Assembly (NCBI GenBank): GCA_028564925.1
Contig: CM053029.1
Coordinates: 30,032,438-30,096,437, forward strand
Source of the DNA: Lithobates sylvaticus
Lineage: Eukaryota; Chordata; Amphibia; Anura; Ranidae
Reading direction: 5' to 3'
Length of the DNA: 64,000 nucleotides
Made by a program: the position numbers and the translations under genes. The notes below the pieces were generated by a model. The model worked only from the letters and a program-made list of their open reading frames with translations. It had not been told where the DNA came from and ran no database searches. This document shows, piece after piece, positions 35,084 to 46,870 of the stretch (position 1 is the stretch's first letter; each line of letters opens with the position of its first letter).

Positions 35084-38000
35084 CTATTCTGCACAAGGTA
35101 CGGACAAGTCCTGTGGGATCCATGCCTGGTTCATTTTAATGAACGTGAGCTTGTCCACATTGGCTCTGGACTGGCGGCTGCGCTTGTCTGTGATAACGCC
35201 CCCTGCCGTGCTAAATACACGTTCAGATAATACACTGGCTGCAGGGCAGGCCAGCACCTCCAAGGTGTGAAGGGCAAGCTCAGGCCATGTGTCCAATTTG
35301 GAGACTTAGAAGTTGAAGGGGGCAGACCCGTCATTCAGTACGTGTAGGCGTGTGCACACATACTGCTCCACCATGTTGGTAAAATGCTGCCTCCTGCTAA
35401 GACGTTCCATCTCAGCTGGTGGTGCTGGTTGTTGTGGCGTGCTGACAAAGCTTTTCCACATTTCGGCCATGCTAACCCTGCCTTCCGAGGTGCTGGTGGT
35501 GCCCCGGCTGCGTTGGCGACCTCTTCCTCCTCTGCCTTGTGCTTCCACTGTACCCCCGCTTTCAAGTGGGAATGCCACCAGCAGCGCGTCTACCAGCGTG
35601 CGCTTGTACTCGCGCATCTTACGATCACGCTCCAGTGAGGTAATTAAGGACGGCACGTTGTCCTTGTAATGGGGATCCAGCAGGGTGGCCACCCAATAAC
35701 CAGCACCAGTTAAAATGTGGGCAACTCGGCGGTCGTTGCGGAGACACTGCAGCATGTAATCGCTCATGTGTGCCAGGCTGCCCAGAGGCAAGGAAAAGCT
35801 GTCCTCTGTGGGAGGTGTATCGTCTGTGTCCTCTGTATCCCCCCAGCCACGCACCAGTGATGGACATGAGCTGGTCTGGGTGCCACCCTGCTGTGAACAT
35901 GGTTCCTCCTCCTCCATCTCCTCCCCATCCTCCACCTCGTCATCCTCCAGAACTGTGCCCTTGCTGCCAGACAATTGTGTACCTGGCGCTTGTTGGTGCA
36001 GGAACCCACCCTCGTAGCCACTTGTAAATGACTACCCTGAAAGCCTTGGAAATTAACCCTCTTCCTCCTCCTCCTCCTCATCCTGTGCCACATCCTCTTC
36101 CATAATCGCCTGAAGAGTTTTTTCAAGGAGGCATAGAACTGGGATAGTAACGCTGAGAACGGCGTCATTGGCACTGGCCATGTTGGTGGAGTACACGAAA
36201 CAGTGCAACAAGGCACACAGGTCTCGCATGGAGGCCCAGTTATTGGCGGTTGTAAGGAAACGTGGGAAGTGTAGAGTTACCCTTTAAGATTTAATAGTAT
36301 TGTACAAAGATGTTTTTCTGTTTTTCTGAAGAAACTCATTGTACACTGTTTATCTCACACTCACACATTCCCATAACAAGTTTTAGTTCTCATGGCAAGT
36401 TTGCTTCTAGTAGCGGGTCTGCTTCCCATAACAAGTGTACCAAAACATACTGGGAACCTTATCAAGGACATATATTGCGTGAGACATTTTTAGAGTAAAT
36501 ATGATGTTGAGTCTGAAGGAAGAAATATTATGAAACTTGCAGATCAATATTGAATTGTATAACAAAATGCTTAAATGCGATTGGTTGTTCAATTGCGTTC
36601 TTCCCCCTTTTTGTGTATTGTATATGCTCTGTGAAGCGGAAAGTAAAAGCATTCTTTTTTCAACCTCATACGGTGTATGGTGTCTGATTACCTGTCCGGA
36701 CAGACAGACAGAGTTTTTTCCATTGACCGCCAAAGTCCAATTGAGGGAAAGAGGGGCTGATGCAGAGGACCTAACAGAGGACCTAACAGAAAGAGGGGCT
36801 GATGCAGAGGACAATACAGGAAACTTAACAGCGGTGAAGTGGTGCTGTTCCGCAGAGCAACTCATGCGTGCGTGCCGCAGCTGAATCTCCACTATCGTCT
36901 GCTGCTGCTCGCACAGTCTGGCAAGCATGTGCAAGGTGGAGTTCCACCTTGTGGGCACGTCACATATGAGACGGAAGGCTGAAGTTACACTGCAGCGCTG
37001 ACAGGCGAGCAGCAGCAGAGTGAGAACGCCGAAAGTGCGCACAGACGGCCCGCACTTTCTGCAGCAGCTCTGGCATATCGGGGTAATTCTTAAGGAACCT
37101 CTGGACCACCAAGTTCAGCACATGCGCCAGGCAAGGGATGTGCGTCAAACCGGCAAGGCCCAGAGCTGCTACGAGATTTCGCCCATTATCGCACACCACT
37201 AGGCCGGGCTTGAGGCTCACTGCCACCAACCACTCATCAGTCTGTTGTTCCATGTCCCTCCACAACTCCTGCGCGGTGTGGGGTTTCTCCCCCAAACAGG
37301 AAAGTTTTAAAACTGCCTGCTGTCGTTTAGCCCTGGCTGTGCTGAAGTTGGTGGTGAAGGTGTTACGCTGACCGGATGAGGAGGCGGTAGAGGATGAGGA
37401 GGCGGAGTAGGAGGAGTTTGCAACAGGAGGCAAACTGAAGTGCCCTGCAATCCTCGGTGGTGGAAGGACATGCGCCAAACTGCTATCCGCCTCAGGCCCA
37501 GCCGCCACTACATTTACCCAGTGTGCTGTTAGGGAGATATAACGTCCCTGACCGTGCTTACTGGTTAACACATCTGTAGTTAGGTGGACCTTGCCACAGA
37601 TGGCGTTGCGCAGTGCACACCTGATTTTGTCCGCCACTTGGTTGTGCAGGGAAGGGATAGCTCGTCTGAAAAAGTAGTGGCGGCTGGGCACGACGTACTG
37701 TGGGACAGCCAATGACATCAGCCTTTTAAAACTCTGCGTCTCCACCAGACGGAATGACAGCATTTCAAAGGCGAGGAATTTTGAAATGCTGGCATTCAGG
37801 GCCAGGGATTGTGGATAGCTAGGGGGGGTACTTCCTCTTCCGCTCCAGTGTTTGGGAAATAGAGAGCTGAACGCTTCCATGGGACATTGTGGAGATGGTT
37901 GGTGACCCAGGTGGTAGTGTTGCTGGCAGATCCTCTGTTTGCGGGTTGGCAGGTGTCACTGTCACTACAGAGGTGGATGAAGAGGCCGAGAATGCAGCAG

Positions 38001-38990
38001 AAGAGGAAGCAGGAGGAGCCAGAGACCTTTCTTGGTTTTTGAGGTGTCTACTCCACTGCATCTCGTGCTTTGCACTTAGATGCCTGGTCATGCAGGTTGT
38101 GCTCAGGTTGAGAACGTTTCTTGTCATCAGCACATTGTCTGAAGAACTGCCATGCTAGGGAACTCCTTGGACCTGGCTTTGGTGTGCTTGGTCCCTTGCT
38201 GCGTTGGGCAGTAGCAGACGTACTGTCTAGGGGACGGACGCTCCGCTTTTGCACTCTGCTCCCTCTTCTGCTGTGCTGGTGGCTCTGTGCGACCACCGCC
38301 TCTTCCTCTGAACTACACTGGTCACCTGCATGACGTTGATTCCATGTGGGGTCAAGGACCTCATCGTCCTCCACATCATCTTCCACCCAGTCTTCACCCC
38401 TGCCCTCCTTGTCGGTCTGCACAATGGCGAAAGCAGCAGCAGTTGGCACCTGTGTTTCGTCATAACCCGAGACATGCTGCGATGGTCCTCCTATGTACTC
38501 ATCATGAAACATAAGTGGTTGGGCATCGGTGCACACAATCTCTTCCACTTCTGGGGCAGGGCTAGGTGGATGGCCCTGGGAAACCCTGCTAACAGAGTCA
38601 TCAAAAAGCAGAAGAGAGACTGCTGCATGATTTGGGGCTCAGACTGATTGGCTGATTTGCAAGGGGGTGAGGTGAAAGACTGATGGACATCGGCTGCAGG
38701 TGCCAACTCTGAACTTTCATCAGGAGACTGGGTGGGAGACAATGTGAAGGAACCGGAGGCACTGTCAGCAACCCAATCTACTATCGCCTGTACTTGTCCT
38801 GGCCTCAACATTCGTACAGCCTCATTAGGCGCGCCAAAATACTGCTGCAGGCTGTCGCCTACTCGCACCTGAGGAAGGTGTTTCACTAGTGCGTGTAGCT
38901 GGCACAGATCGACCACGTCCTCTCCCTGCAACAGGAGCGCCACCAGCAGCACCACGACCCGGGCCACATCCCCTTTTTGATGATCTCCTC
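35084..38990 (-). pseudogene. hAT transposase of copy D, broken
   Basis: Same domain order as copy A: leader (RGRSVPA-type region, about 38900), acidic stretch, a damaged BED finger region (about 38040-38120, where the second Cys pair region has a deletion of about 30 bp relative to copy A), core (TTDVLTSKHGQG near 37570; DNGRNLVAA and CLAHVLNLVV near 37110-37190), PTRWNSTLHML (about 36935), acidic insertion (35870-35960) and dimerisation region (ACPAASVLSERVFSTAGG, about 35200-35250). At least three frame changes separate the parts. It keeps the Asp of DNGRNL that copy A has lost, and has Val for Ala in the TTDAW motif. Confidence 0.85.
36251..36830. mobile_element. Solo LTR inserted in hAT transposase
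   Basis: A 580-bp block, TGTAAGGAAAC...GAAACTTAACA (TG...CA), flanked by the perfect 5-bp repeat GCGGT (36246-36250 and 36831-36835). The hAT sequence on both sides is continuous with copy A at about 1630. A short direct repeat (GAGGGGCTGATGCAGAGGAC) occurs twice near its right end. Fossil LTR without internal genes. Confidence 0.85.
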
Positions 38991-39721
38991 ATATTTTCAA
39001 AATTTATGATCTCGCCCTAAATGGGTGTTTTTGTCAATAGCAGAATACACGTAAAGTTTTTATGAACACGCAGAAAACGCTATTGGAAAAAAAAATCACT
39101 ACAAAATAAAAAATTTTTGCAATGTTTTTCCAATATCAGAATACACGGATAGTATCTAAAGCGTGTATGAACACGCAGAAAATGCTATTGGGAAGAAATA
39201 AAAAACGCAAAATTAATTTTTTTTGCAATGTTTTTCCAATATCAGAATACACGGACAGTATCTAAAGCGTGTATGAACACGCAGAAAATGCTATTGGGGA
39301 AAAAAAAACACAGCAAAATTAAATTTTTTTACAATGTTTTTCCAATATCAGAATACACGGATAGTGTCTAAAGCGTGTATGAACACGCAGAAAATGCTAT
39401 TGGGAAAAAAAAAACAGCAAAATTAAATTTTTTTGCAATGTTTTTCCAATAGCAGAATACACACAGACTATGGTGTATCTTTTACTATATGCAGTGCAGT
39501 AATGGTGCACTGAGCTTGCAGGTAAAACTTTTATATTTTGTCTGGCACTGGCCTCATGGCACTGTTAAAAGACTGGGCACTGCACCCCAGCCAGGGTACA
39601 ATTGATTTAGGAATCTCTTCAATAATTCTCTCTGCCTCTTTCTTTTCCTTAATAAAGAAACTCCCTACTCTAGCTATCTAGATCGCTCACTGATCTAACT
39701 AATTTGAAGAAAATTAAAGGA

Positions 39722-39765
39722 ATGTGGACTGACTGACTGACTGACTGACTGACTGACTGACTTTA
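39722..39765. repeat. GACT microsatellite
   Basis: About nine tandem copies of GACT inside the hAT 5' region. Related copies have only two to four units at the same place (about 18450 and 19858), so the array expanded in copy D. Confidence 0.85.
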
Positions 39766-39893
39766 TCACACTAACGCCTAAAATCCTCTCTCTTAGCAGC
39801 ACAGGAACCTGTCTATAGCAGAATGACGCTGTGTGCTGTGTGTCTGGACTATATATAGAGGCAGGGTCACATGCTGCACTGCCCAATCACAGC

Positions 39894-40061
39894 TCTGCAC
39901 AGACTACCTCTGGACCTCCAAGCAAGTCGCTGTCCAACTGGTAGCTTGTGCCTCTTGGTGCCAACCACTCCCTGTGCCACCTTCAGGGGTGGTGTGCGCC
40001 AAGTCGCAAGGGCAACCGCTCTCGGCATCTTGGCCTCGATGAGTACTCTGTTTATGATAGC
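39894..40061 (-). other. Fragment related to the core of the TA foldback element
   Basis: On the minus strand this stretch reads GAGGCCAAGATGCCGAGAGCGG, TTGCCCTTGC, GGTGGCACAGGGA and TTGGCACCAAGAGGCACAAGC. This follows the interior of the element at 40259-41223 (about 40515-40610) in the same order. A second, partial member of that family therefore sits about 200 bp to its left in opposite orientation, at the junction of hAT copies D and E. Confidence 0.65.
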
Positions 40062-42198
40062 AGGATAGACATATTCAATTGATCTATTTTTCTTCTATTG
40101 TGCTATTCCAAAAAATTGTGAAAAAGTGAAAAAAAAATTTCATAGCATTTTCTGCAGTTTTGCAGTTTGAGATACACCCTGTACATACTGTGGGTGTTTT
40201 CTGCTATTGCTAAAACATTGCAAAAAAATAAAATTTAGCATTTTTTTCTGCATGTGTATCAGGGACCTGGTCCGCCGCGCGCCCCAGTGCGCAGGCGCAT
40301 AGGTCCGGCGCTGCGGCGCACAGTAGGAGTCAGAGGAACGATGTGGCGGCGCACGAACGATGTGGCGGCGCACGAACGTGCGCGGCCCAGCTGAACGGCG
40401 CGCGCGCATGCGCGCTAGTGCACGTCCCATGTGACCTCCAGCCGGCCTATAAAAGAGAGGCCCCTGGACCCAAACAGACGCTGGTTCGTACTATCAGGAA
40501 CTAAAGTACTCACCGAGGCCAAGATGCCGAGAGCGGTTGCCCTTGCTACTCAGCGCCCACTGCCCCTGAAGGTGGTACAGGGGGCAGTTGGCACCAAGAG
40601 GCACAAGCCACCTGTAGGGTAGTGGCTAGGCATGGATCCAGGTATCACGGAGTAGAAGCTGGAAGACTGGCGGAGACTCCAACACTGATAGGTGGACAGG
40701 CAGCAGGCTGAGGATCAAACACAAGGTAAGTTAGGTACAGGTTTAGAGGATCAAACACTGATGGGCAAGTCCAGGTAGAATGGTCAGGCGTAAGCGGAAG
40801 GGTCAAGGCAGGCTGAGGGTCAAACACTGAAGAGGCAAAAGCGGAAGTCCAGTAAACAGGCCGAGGGTCAAACACAGGAGAAGGGAGATACGGAAATCCG
40901 GGTACACAAGCCAAGGGTCAAGTCTGGAGAAGGCAGAGAGGTCCAATACAATCCGGGTCGGCAACGGGTAGGCGAGTAGATACAGCAGGCACGGGTACAG
41001 GTACAAGGGAACAGCTGAGAGACGAACCAGCGTCTGTTTGGGTCCAGGGGCCTCTCTTTTATAGGCCGGCTGGAGGTCACATGGGACGTGCACTAGCGCG
41101 CATGCGCGCGCGCCGTTCAGCTGGGCCGCGCACGAACACATCGTTCCTCTGACTCCTACTGTGCGCCGCAGCGCCGGACCTATGCGCCTGCGCACTGGGG
41201 CGCGCGGCGGACCAGGTCCCTGATAGTGTGTGCAGGATAGACATGTATACCGGTGTTCTGACAAAAACTGTCCGGCCATCAGATAGTGTCCGGGCCACTG
41301 CGCAGGTGCAGCGCTTGCGCAGTACGGAGGACAAGGAGATTCACAAAACCTCCAAAGGTGAACGGCACCTGCGCAGTGAGTGCAGGTTCAAGCCCCACCA
41401 TCCAAGTGGACATACAGTAGCACACAGTAACAGGGCCCCTCACGGGCTCGCTTTGCTCGCCACGCTTCGCTCGCCACGCTTTGGGCACGGCCTTGCTTGG
41501 CTCGGCTTCAACCTCGGATGATGTGGCTTGAACCTGGACTCACCGCGCATCGTCTTCGGAGAGTTTCGAAATCCCCTTGTCCTACGTACTGAGCAAGTGC
41601 AGTACAGGGCGGACACTATCCGATGGGGGACAGAATTCGACACATCACCAGCCTTACCCAGGCATTGTTGTATTTTTGAACCAGTGTTGGCTACCTCGTC
41701 CTCAACCACTGCCGCTTCCACCTACATTGCCACGTCCACCGCCACCTCAACCTCCTACTCCATATGGACCTTGTCTTCCTAGGTCAAGATTATAATTTTT
41801 TATTTTTTTAATTTCTAAGTATTTAATTTTCCCACTAGCTTATCCATTAAATGGAATATTTTTTTTCCAGAAAGGGCGTATTCTGGGGCATTCCCACCAT
41901 ATGTGTGGCATCGTGCCATTGAGTTTCTGAGGTTCTTAATGACTTCCTGTACCTCTTCTGCTGAGAAGGGGGCCTCCAGCATATTATTATTACTATTTTT
42001 TTTATGTTATGCTCTTAACAACATTTTGTTGCCATTTTCAGCCCTCTAGCCCTTTCCATTACTTTTTTACAGCCATTTTAGTCATCGAAAGTTTGGGTCC
42101 CCATTGACTTCAATGGGGTTCGGGGTCAAGTTCGGTCCCAAACCCAAACTTTTTTCCAAAGTTCAGCCGAACCCGAACATCCAGGTGGCTCAACTCTA
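40062..42198 (+). mobile_element. hAT copy E, end pieces in plus orientation
   Basis: It starts with a piece of the hAT AT-rich unit (GATCTATTTTTCTTCTATTG, reversed relative to copy D) and is interrupted by the TA foldback element (40259-41223). From 41226 it resumes with the 3' noncoding region, ending at GCTCAACTCTA (42198). Transposase coding sequence is absent. Its outer end is the same terminus type as the outer end of copy D, so D and E form an inverted pair. Sequence of the 5' LTR of the second LTR element resumes at 42199. Confidence 0.75.
40259..41223. mobile_element. TA-flanked foldback element with GC-rich 200-bp arms
   Basis: The ends are exact inverted repeats (TCAGGGACCTGGTCCGCC...), flanked by TA on both sides (40257-40258 and 41224-41225), the duplication typical of Tc1/mariner-like elements. 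The arms are about 200 bp, rich in CG (GCGCGCGCATGCGCGC) and nearly identical, except for a short duplicated GATGTGGCGGCGCACGAAC in the left arm. Each arm has a TATA-like CCTATAAAAGAGAGG pointing inward. The middle holds four loose repeats of CAGGCTGAGGGTCAAACAC (40705-40925). No transposase is present. The superfamily is inferred from TA alone. Confidence 0.75.
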
Positions 42199-42737
42199 GT
42201 AACGACTATTCTTGGTTTGTTTGATTCTGAACTTAACATGTTAATTGAGAGAGCTGATCACATTGGACTCTGGAACTGGGTAGGAGCTGGACAGTCTACT
42301 CTTACTATAGTTTGTTGCCTACTAGGCTGAGGAGGGGGGATCACTGTTTGTATTCTTAATTGCAATTAGCTCCTGCTATCGTGAGAAGGTGTCCTGTATT
42401 TATACTAATGTGTGAAGCTTGGTGACAACAAGTCTGTCCTAAAGGTCATGTCTCTGAGTCACCTAGTCTGGGTAAATTATTAGATAATTAGCTCATGCTA
42501 ATTAGGTGTCTGCCAACAGGTTGTATTTTCATACTGCTGTATATATTTGTGTGAGATCTCAAAATAAAATGTCATTCCTGTTTGAACCTCAATACAGAGC
42601 CTCGTCTTGTACTTGGGGGAGAATTATTCGTATGGTTTCTTGTTCGGCTGATTGAAGTGTTCGGTAGCTGCCTTTGGGTTCGGAAATGGAATGTCCTAAA
42701 CTGCTTTAACCCCTTTCATACTTGGGATGTCGTAACA
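42199..42737 (+). repeat. Later part of the split 5' LTR
   Basis: Matches the 3' LTR from its CTATTCTTGGTTTGTTTG stretch to its end. It has AAATAAAATGTC (polyadenylation-type signal, about 42563) and ends GTCGTAACA, followed by AC and TGGTGGCAAGC. Confidence 0.8.
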
Positions 42738-45155
42738 ACTGGTGGCAAGCAGCGGAATCATTCCCACAGCCCAGAAGGACAGCTACAAGAGGACACAGAC
42801 CAATGGAAGCACAGTATGAATGGCTAAAGCGCTCTACCCTCAAGGTTACTCAACAACCGTAAGAAGAGGGACATTATCGCAGAACATGTCGAAATGGATA
42901 GAGCCGTAAGACCCAGCATAACCGAAAGGCCCAGCATAACAGACAGGACACCCGTAGACACAAGTTTTGATCGGGCTGTTAACATAGGACTGGCACATTA
43001 TGGTCCTAACCCTACAGTGGAGATCATAGACCTAGTTTAATAACAGTTGTGGAGGCAAATTGGATACAGCAAAGAGGTGCTGCAGCAGCAGAAGTCACAG
43101 TAGCACCCACTGAAAGGAGAGAAGAGGTACAGATACCAGCCGCCATGGAAGAGGAATTCAGAAGGAGGATGCGAGAGATGCAGATACAGCATAGAGGACC
43201 AGTATCAGAGCAGGTCCTGCTGGGATGGTCTGATTCTATCCGCTGTGAACTCTGGAAGAAAGCGCTAGCTCTCGAGCAGCAACACCAGGGAAAAGTTCTC
43301 TCCTCCCTCCATGTAAGGTACTGGTCGCAGTATGAAGTACGAATGCTATTATTGGGGGAACAACCGAAGCAGGAGTGGGCAGCTGAGTTAAGCAGGCTGA
43401 TCCATGCAGAGATGTGGTTGGACAAGAGCTACAGAGCCCTCCAGTGGTATGTAGCCTAAGAGTGCCCGTGGTCAGCGGATGACAACCCCACGGGAGGCTT
43501 TGACTATGATGGCCTGGGATTGTTGTATTGGAGGCTGTCCAGGGACCCTAACTTTGGGAGTGATCGGGAATGGCGTTTGGAGGAAATAATGGAGCACAGA
43601 GAGCGAAGACTGAATGTCTCGGAAGGGCACTGGAAGATTTGGAGTTTCTGGCCGTTGAGGAATGGGAGCTGGAGATCGCCTACAGACAGCTGCTAGACGC
43701 GGCTCAGATTTGCCTGGGACTATCAGGAAATACCAGTTGACAACTCCGAAATCCTAGCTGAAGAATCAGCAGTGGAAAATCTGGGAGATTGCAATCTCCA
43801 AAGCTGAAATGCTGACAACAGGGCAGAGTTCTGCTAACCTCTGCCCAGCACTGATAGCATCTTCTGGGTTCCATGGACAGGAGATGGTGAACCTCTATCC
43901 CCAGACACCAGTTGCAGAGACAGGGTATTGGATAGACCTTTCTGCTGAGGAAGAACAACCTGATGAGCCTCCAGCAGAAGAGCTGGTATCAGGGCCAAAC
44001 TTCAGTGTGCTCTGCCCAGCACCAACAGCAGTATCTGTGGAGTTGCAAGGAACTTCCCCAGCTGAGGCGCTGGTCACCAGACAGAGAGTCCAAGACCTCT
44101 ACCCCACACCTGTGGCAGTTCCGGAGGCTCATGGTGAGAAGGTGGCAATCACTTCCCAGCAGCCAGATGAGGGAACGGAAAAGGAAGCAGCCAGCTCACC
44201 TCCCCAATAGCAGCTGCACAGTTTTGGAGGGGAGGAATTCAGCCTCCTGCCCCAACGGTTAGCCGAAGCGGATGATGTGGAGTCCCCAGTAGAAGTGCTG
44301 GCAACAGGGCAGAGTGCTACTAAACTCTGCCCAGCAATGGCAGCAACTGTGGAGTTCCAGGGAGCTGAGGCAGTCGGCTCATCTCTCCAGCCACAGATTA
44401 CAGAATGTATGGACTTAATGGACTGTTCAGAGGATGTTACAGATTATGCATCACCTGCTCAAGTACTGGCAGCAGGACAGAGTACTGCAGAACCCTGCTC
44501 TACACCCGTGGCAGTTTTGGAGGCCCAAGGTGAGAAGGTGATGGTTCCTCTCTCCCAGTGGATTTCAGAGATGCAGGGAGAAGAAGCAGCCATTTTCCCT
44601 CCCCAACAAGGGTTTGTGCACCTGGGAGACAATACCAGTAAAGGGAGTTCCAACAGCAGACGGCGCCCCAGAATGAAGACACCAACCCAGCTGAAGCGCT
44701 GGAAACCGGGCAGAGTGCTACCAAACTCTGCCCAGCACCAGCAACAACTACAGAGTTCCAGGGAGCCGGAGCAGTCGGCCTACCTCCCCAACAGTTAGCC
44801 GGAGCAGATGATGTGGGGTTTCTAGCAGAAGGTCTGGCAACAGGGCAGAGTGCTGCTGGCCTCTGCCCTCAACTAACATCCCCAACAGCATGACAGAGTG
44901 AGCCCAGTCACACTGTCTTCTCTCCAGTGGCTAAAAGGACTCCAGGGAAAAGGGCCAGTCCAGGCCTCTCCCCAGCGGCGGATATGTTCTCTGAGAGGGG
45001 AAGAGGTTGGCTGGGTGAGTAATACTCTGTTTGGAACAATTTGTTTGGGGTACTGTGTGGATACCAGCATTAGAGGACTGGAACTATGGACTAACTTTGG
45101 AGTCAACCCGTCTGGGGTCTCCTCCTGTGTTAGTCTCCTGCCGAAAGGGGAGAGA
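42738..45155 (+). pseudogene. Interior of the second LTR element, gag-like with repeated motifs
   Basis: After the primer-binding-like site comes a helical, Gln/Glu/Arg-rich stretch (43049-43459: EFRRRMREMQIQHRG, LWKKALALEQQHQG), consistent with a Gag-type structural protein. From 43800 a degenerate motif (LATGQSATKLCPA) recurs about seven times, each encoded by sequence with GGGCAGAG then CTCTGCCC about 10 bases later. No zinc knuckle, protease or reverse transcriptase is visible. The interior is about 2.4 kb. Several interruptions; fossil. Confidence 0.5.
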
Positions 45156-45807
45156 TGTGACAGAAGGGCCTGTGGAACCCAGAATCCCTTGGAAAGTATG
45201 GGAAACCCATGTTTCAGCTGCCCATGCACCTCTTATGTCTAAGTCACCCTGTGCCAGAAAATATATCTTGGATTACTTAAAATGGGACAGTAATATTTAT
45301 CCACAATATCTTCCAGGATATATGTAAAGTCTATTCTTGGTTTGTTTGATTCTGAAATCAACATGTTAATTGAGAGAGCTGATCACATTGGACTCTGGAA
45401 CTGGGTAGGAGCCTGACTACTCTTACTATAGTTTGTTGCCTACTAGGCTGAGGAGAGGGGATCACTGTTTGTATTGTTAATTGTAATTATCTACTGCTAT
45501 TGTGAGAAGGTGTCCTGTATTTATACTAATGTGTGAAGCTCGTGACAACAAGTCTGTCCTAAAGGTCATGTCTCTGAGTCACCTAGTCTGGGTAAATTAT
45601 TAGATAATTAGCTCATGTTAATTAGGTGTCTGCTTACAGGTTGTATTTTCATCCTGCTGTATATATTTGTGTGAGATCTCAAAATAAAAAGTCATTATTC
45701 ATATGGTTTCTTGTTCGGCTGATTAAAGTGTTCAGTATCTGCATTTGGGTTCGGAAATGGAATGTCCTAAATGGCTTTAACCCCTTTCATACTCGGGGTG
45801 TCGTACA
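45156..45807 (+). repeat. 3' LTR of the second LTR element
   Basis: 652 bp, TGTGACAGAAGGGCC...GTCGTACA, preceded by the purine tract GAAAGGGGAGAGA. Its first 140 bp match 31893-32033 and the rest matches 42199-42737, showing that the two separated pieces are one 5' LTR. It has an AAATAAAAAG polyadenylation-type signal near 45684. Confidence 0.8.
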
Positions 45808-46498
45808 CCAGCCACCAAGGAAGGGTGCCTCACTTCACATCTTGCGGTGGTGGGGTTCAGTGGGATCTGTGCTGACAATGAGAGTGACCCCCAATGGTCT
45901 AATGGCTGACAGGAAACTGGCAAGAAAGGGGATCCACTCACGCATCTGCTGAAGGCTCTCCACACTGACTAGGCTGCGGTGCTCCTCACATCCCTCTGAG
46001 CGTCTGTGTCGCGTTCCTAGCTGAAGGCCAGGGTCCCAAGAGAGTGACTCCTCCCCAGCCCAGGCTATAAACATCCTCTCCCAGCATTCTGCTCTATCTC
46101 CAGCCGGCTGGAACTTGTAGTCTACAATGGTCCGATCCCAGTGTACACTTGACTCTCCGGACTACATGTTCCATGATACTTTGCTCTCCTCTCGGATCTC
46201 ACCTGATCTGCATTCAGGAGGTGACAATTCAGTATCCAAGCTGAGCACTAGAGGGAACAGGCTCACTGTGACTGATGTTGTAGAACCCAATGACACAGAC
46301 AATTTAGCCAGCACCTGGCTGCACTTGCAATTAACAAAAATGCACATAGTTTTGTATCTGAAAGTCTGTACTGTATACAGAACAGTAGGAACAAGGTACA
46401 TCCAGTAAACCATCAAACTTTATATATTCTCTAGAAAAGAACATTAATACACTCTACGGGGAAGAGTGCTTTTTGTAAATGAAGTTCCAACTTTAATA
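45808..46498 (-). mobile_element. Probable last piece of repeat R
   Basis: By position this continues the repeat cut at 31892. Similarity to the second half of the R2 solo LTR is modest: ACTTGTAGTCTAC and GGACTACATG with flanking CT-rich sequence match the TTTGTAGTATGC and GGACTACATG order near 48090-48145. A TATA-like GGCTATAAACA lies at 46063. The far end was not found. Confidence 0.35.
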
Positions 46499-46870
46499 TT
46501 AAAGCAGAACTTCACCCAAAAGGGGAAGTTCCACTTGTCTGCCTCTTCCCCCCTCCCCTTTTATGGGGAAGTGGGTACCCAGTTTTGACAGGTACCTGCT
46601 CCAACTTCTGGTTAGATCGCCATGGCAATCCGAGGGGCAGTTCAGTCCCCCTTTCTCCCCCACAGCCCTCTGGGACATGTCACAGGTTCCAGAAAGCTGC
46701 AGGACCATTCACAAGGTGCAGTGTGGCTCATGCATGTGCAGTGGGAAGCTGATTGTGAAGCTGCAAGCAGTCACAGCCGGCTTCCAATCGTAAACGTGGC
46801 GGTGCCTGGATCCGAAGACGACTGAAGAGCCAGCTCAGGTGAGGACAGCGCTGGATCCCTGGATACGCAA
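46499..46870. mobile_element. T2-like MITE fragment
   Basis: Begins TTAAAGCAGAACTTCACCC at a TTAA, the T2-like start. A matching right end was not found, so the right limit is approximate. From 46871 to 47125 nothing is recognised. Confidence 0.5.

Larger units (their letters stand above)
34123..39893 (-). mobile_element. hAT copy D
   Basis: Minus strand. It begins at the family terminus TAGAGTTGAGCGGACACC (34123) and carries the 3' noncoding region, the whole length of a broken transposase gene, the AT-rich tandem units (39010-39460) and 5' subterminal sequence up to CCCAATCACAGC (39893). Beyond that, the last about 250 bp and the other terminus are replaced by unrelated sequence. A solo LTR (36251-36830) is inserted in the transposase. 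It sits in the 5' LTR of the second LTR element, three bases from the TTAA element. Confidence 0.88.
31893..45807 (+). mobile_element. Non-autonomous LTR retroelement, split by nested insertions
   Basis: The 3' LTR is 45156-45807. The 5' LTR starts at 31893 (TGTGACGGGAGGGCC), is interrupted at the TTAA at 32034, and its later part lies at 42199-42737. Right after the 5' LTR is AC then TGGTGGCAAGCAGCGG, fitting a primer-binding site. A purine-rich tract (GAAAGGGGAGAGA) stands just before the 3' LTR. Interior 42738-45155 has gag-like sequence but no pol. LTR copies differ by roughly 5 percent. Insertions inside are a TTAA element with its own MITE, two hAT copies in inverted order, a solo LTR and a TA-flanked foldback element. 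Broken fossil, probably always dependent on another element. Confidence 0.75.

Noticed and set aside
36537-36884. 115-aa plus-strand frame with DLTEDLTERGADAED repeats
   Set aside because: Arises from short direct repeats inside a solo LTR that is inserted in a hAT transposase.
34115-42206. A single hAT insertion from 34123 to 42198
   Set aside because: Both outer ends are the same terminus type and the flanking 8-mers (GTTAAAAC, GTAACGAC) do not match, so two inverted copies fit better.
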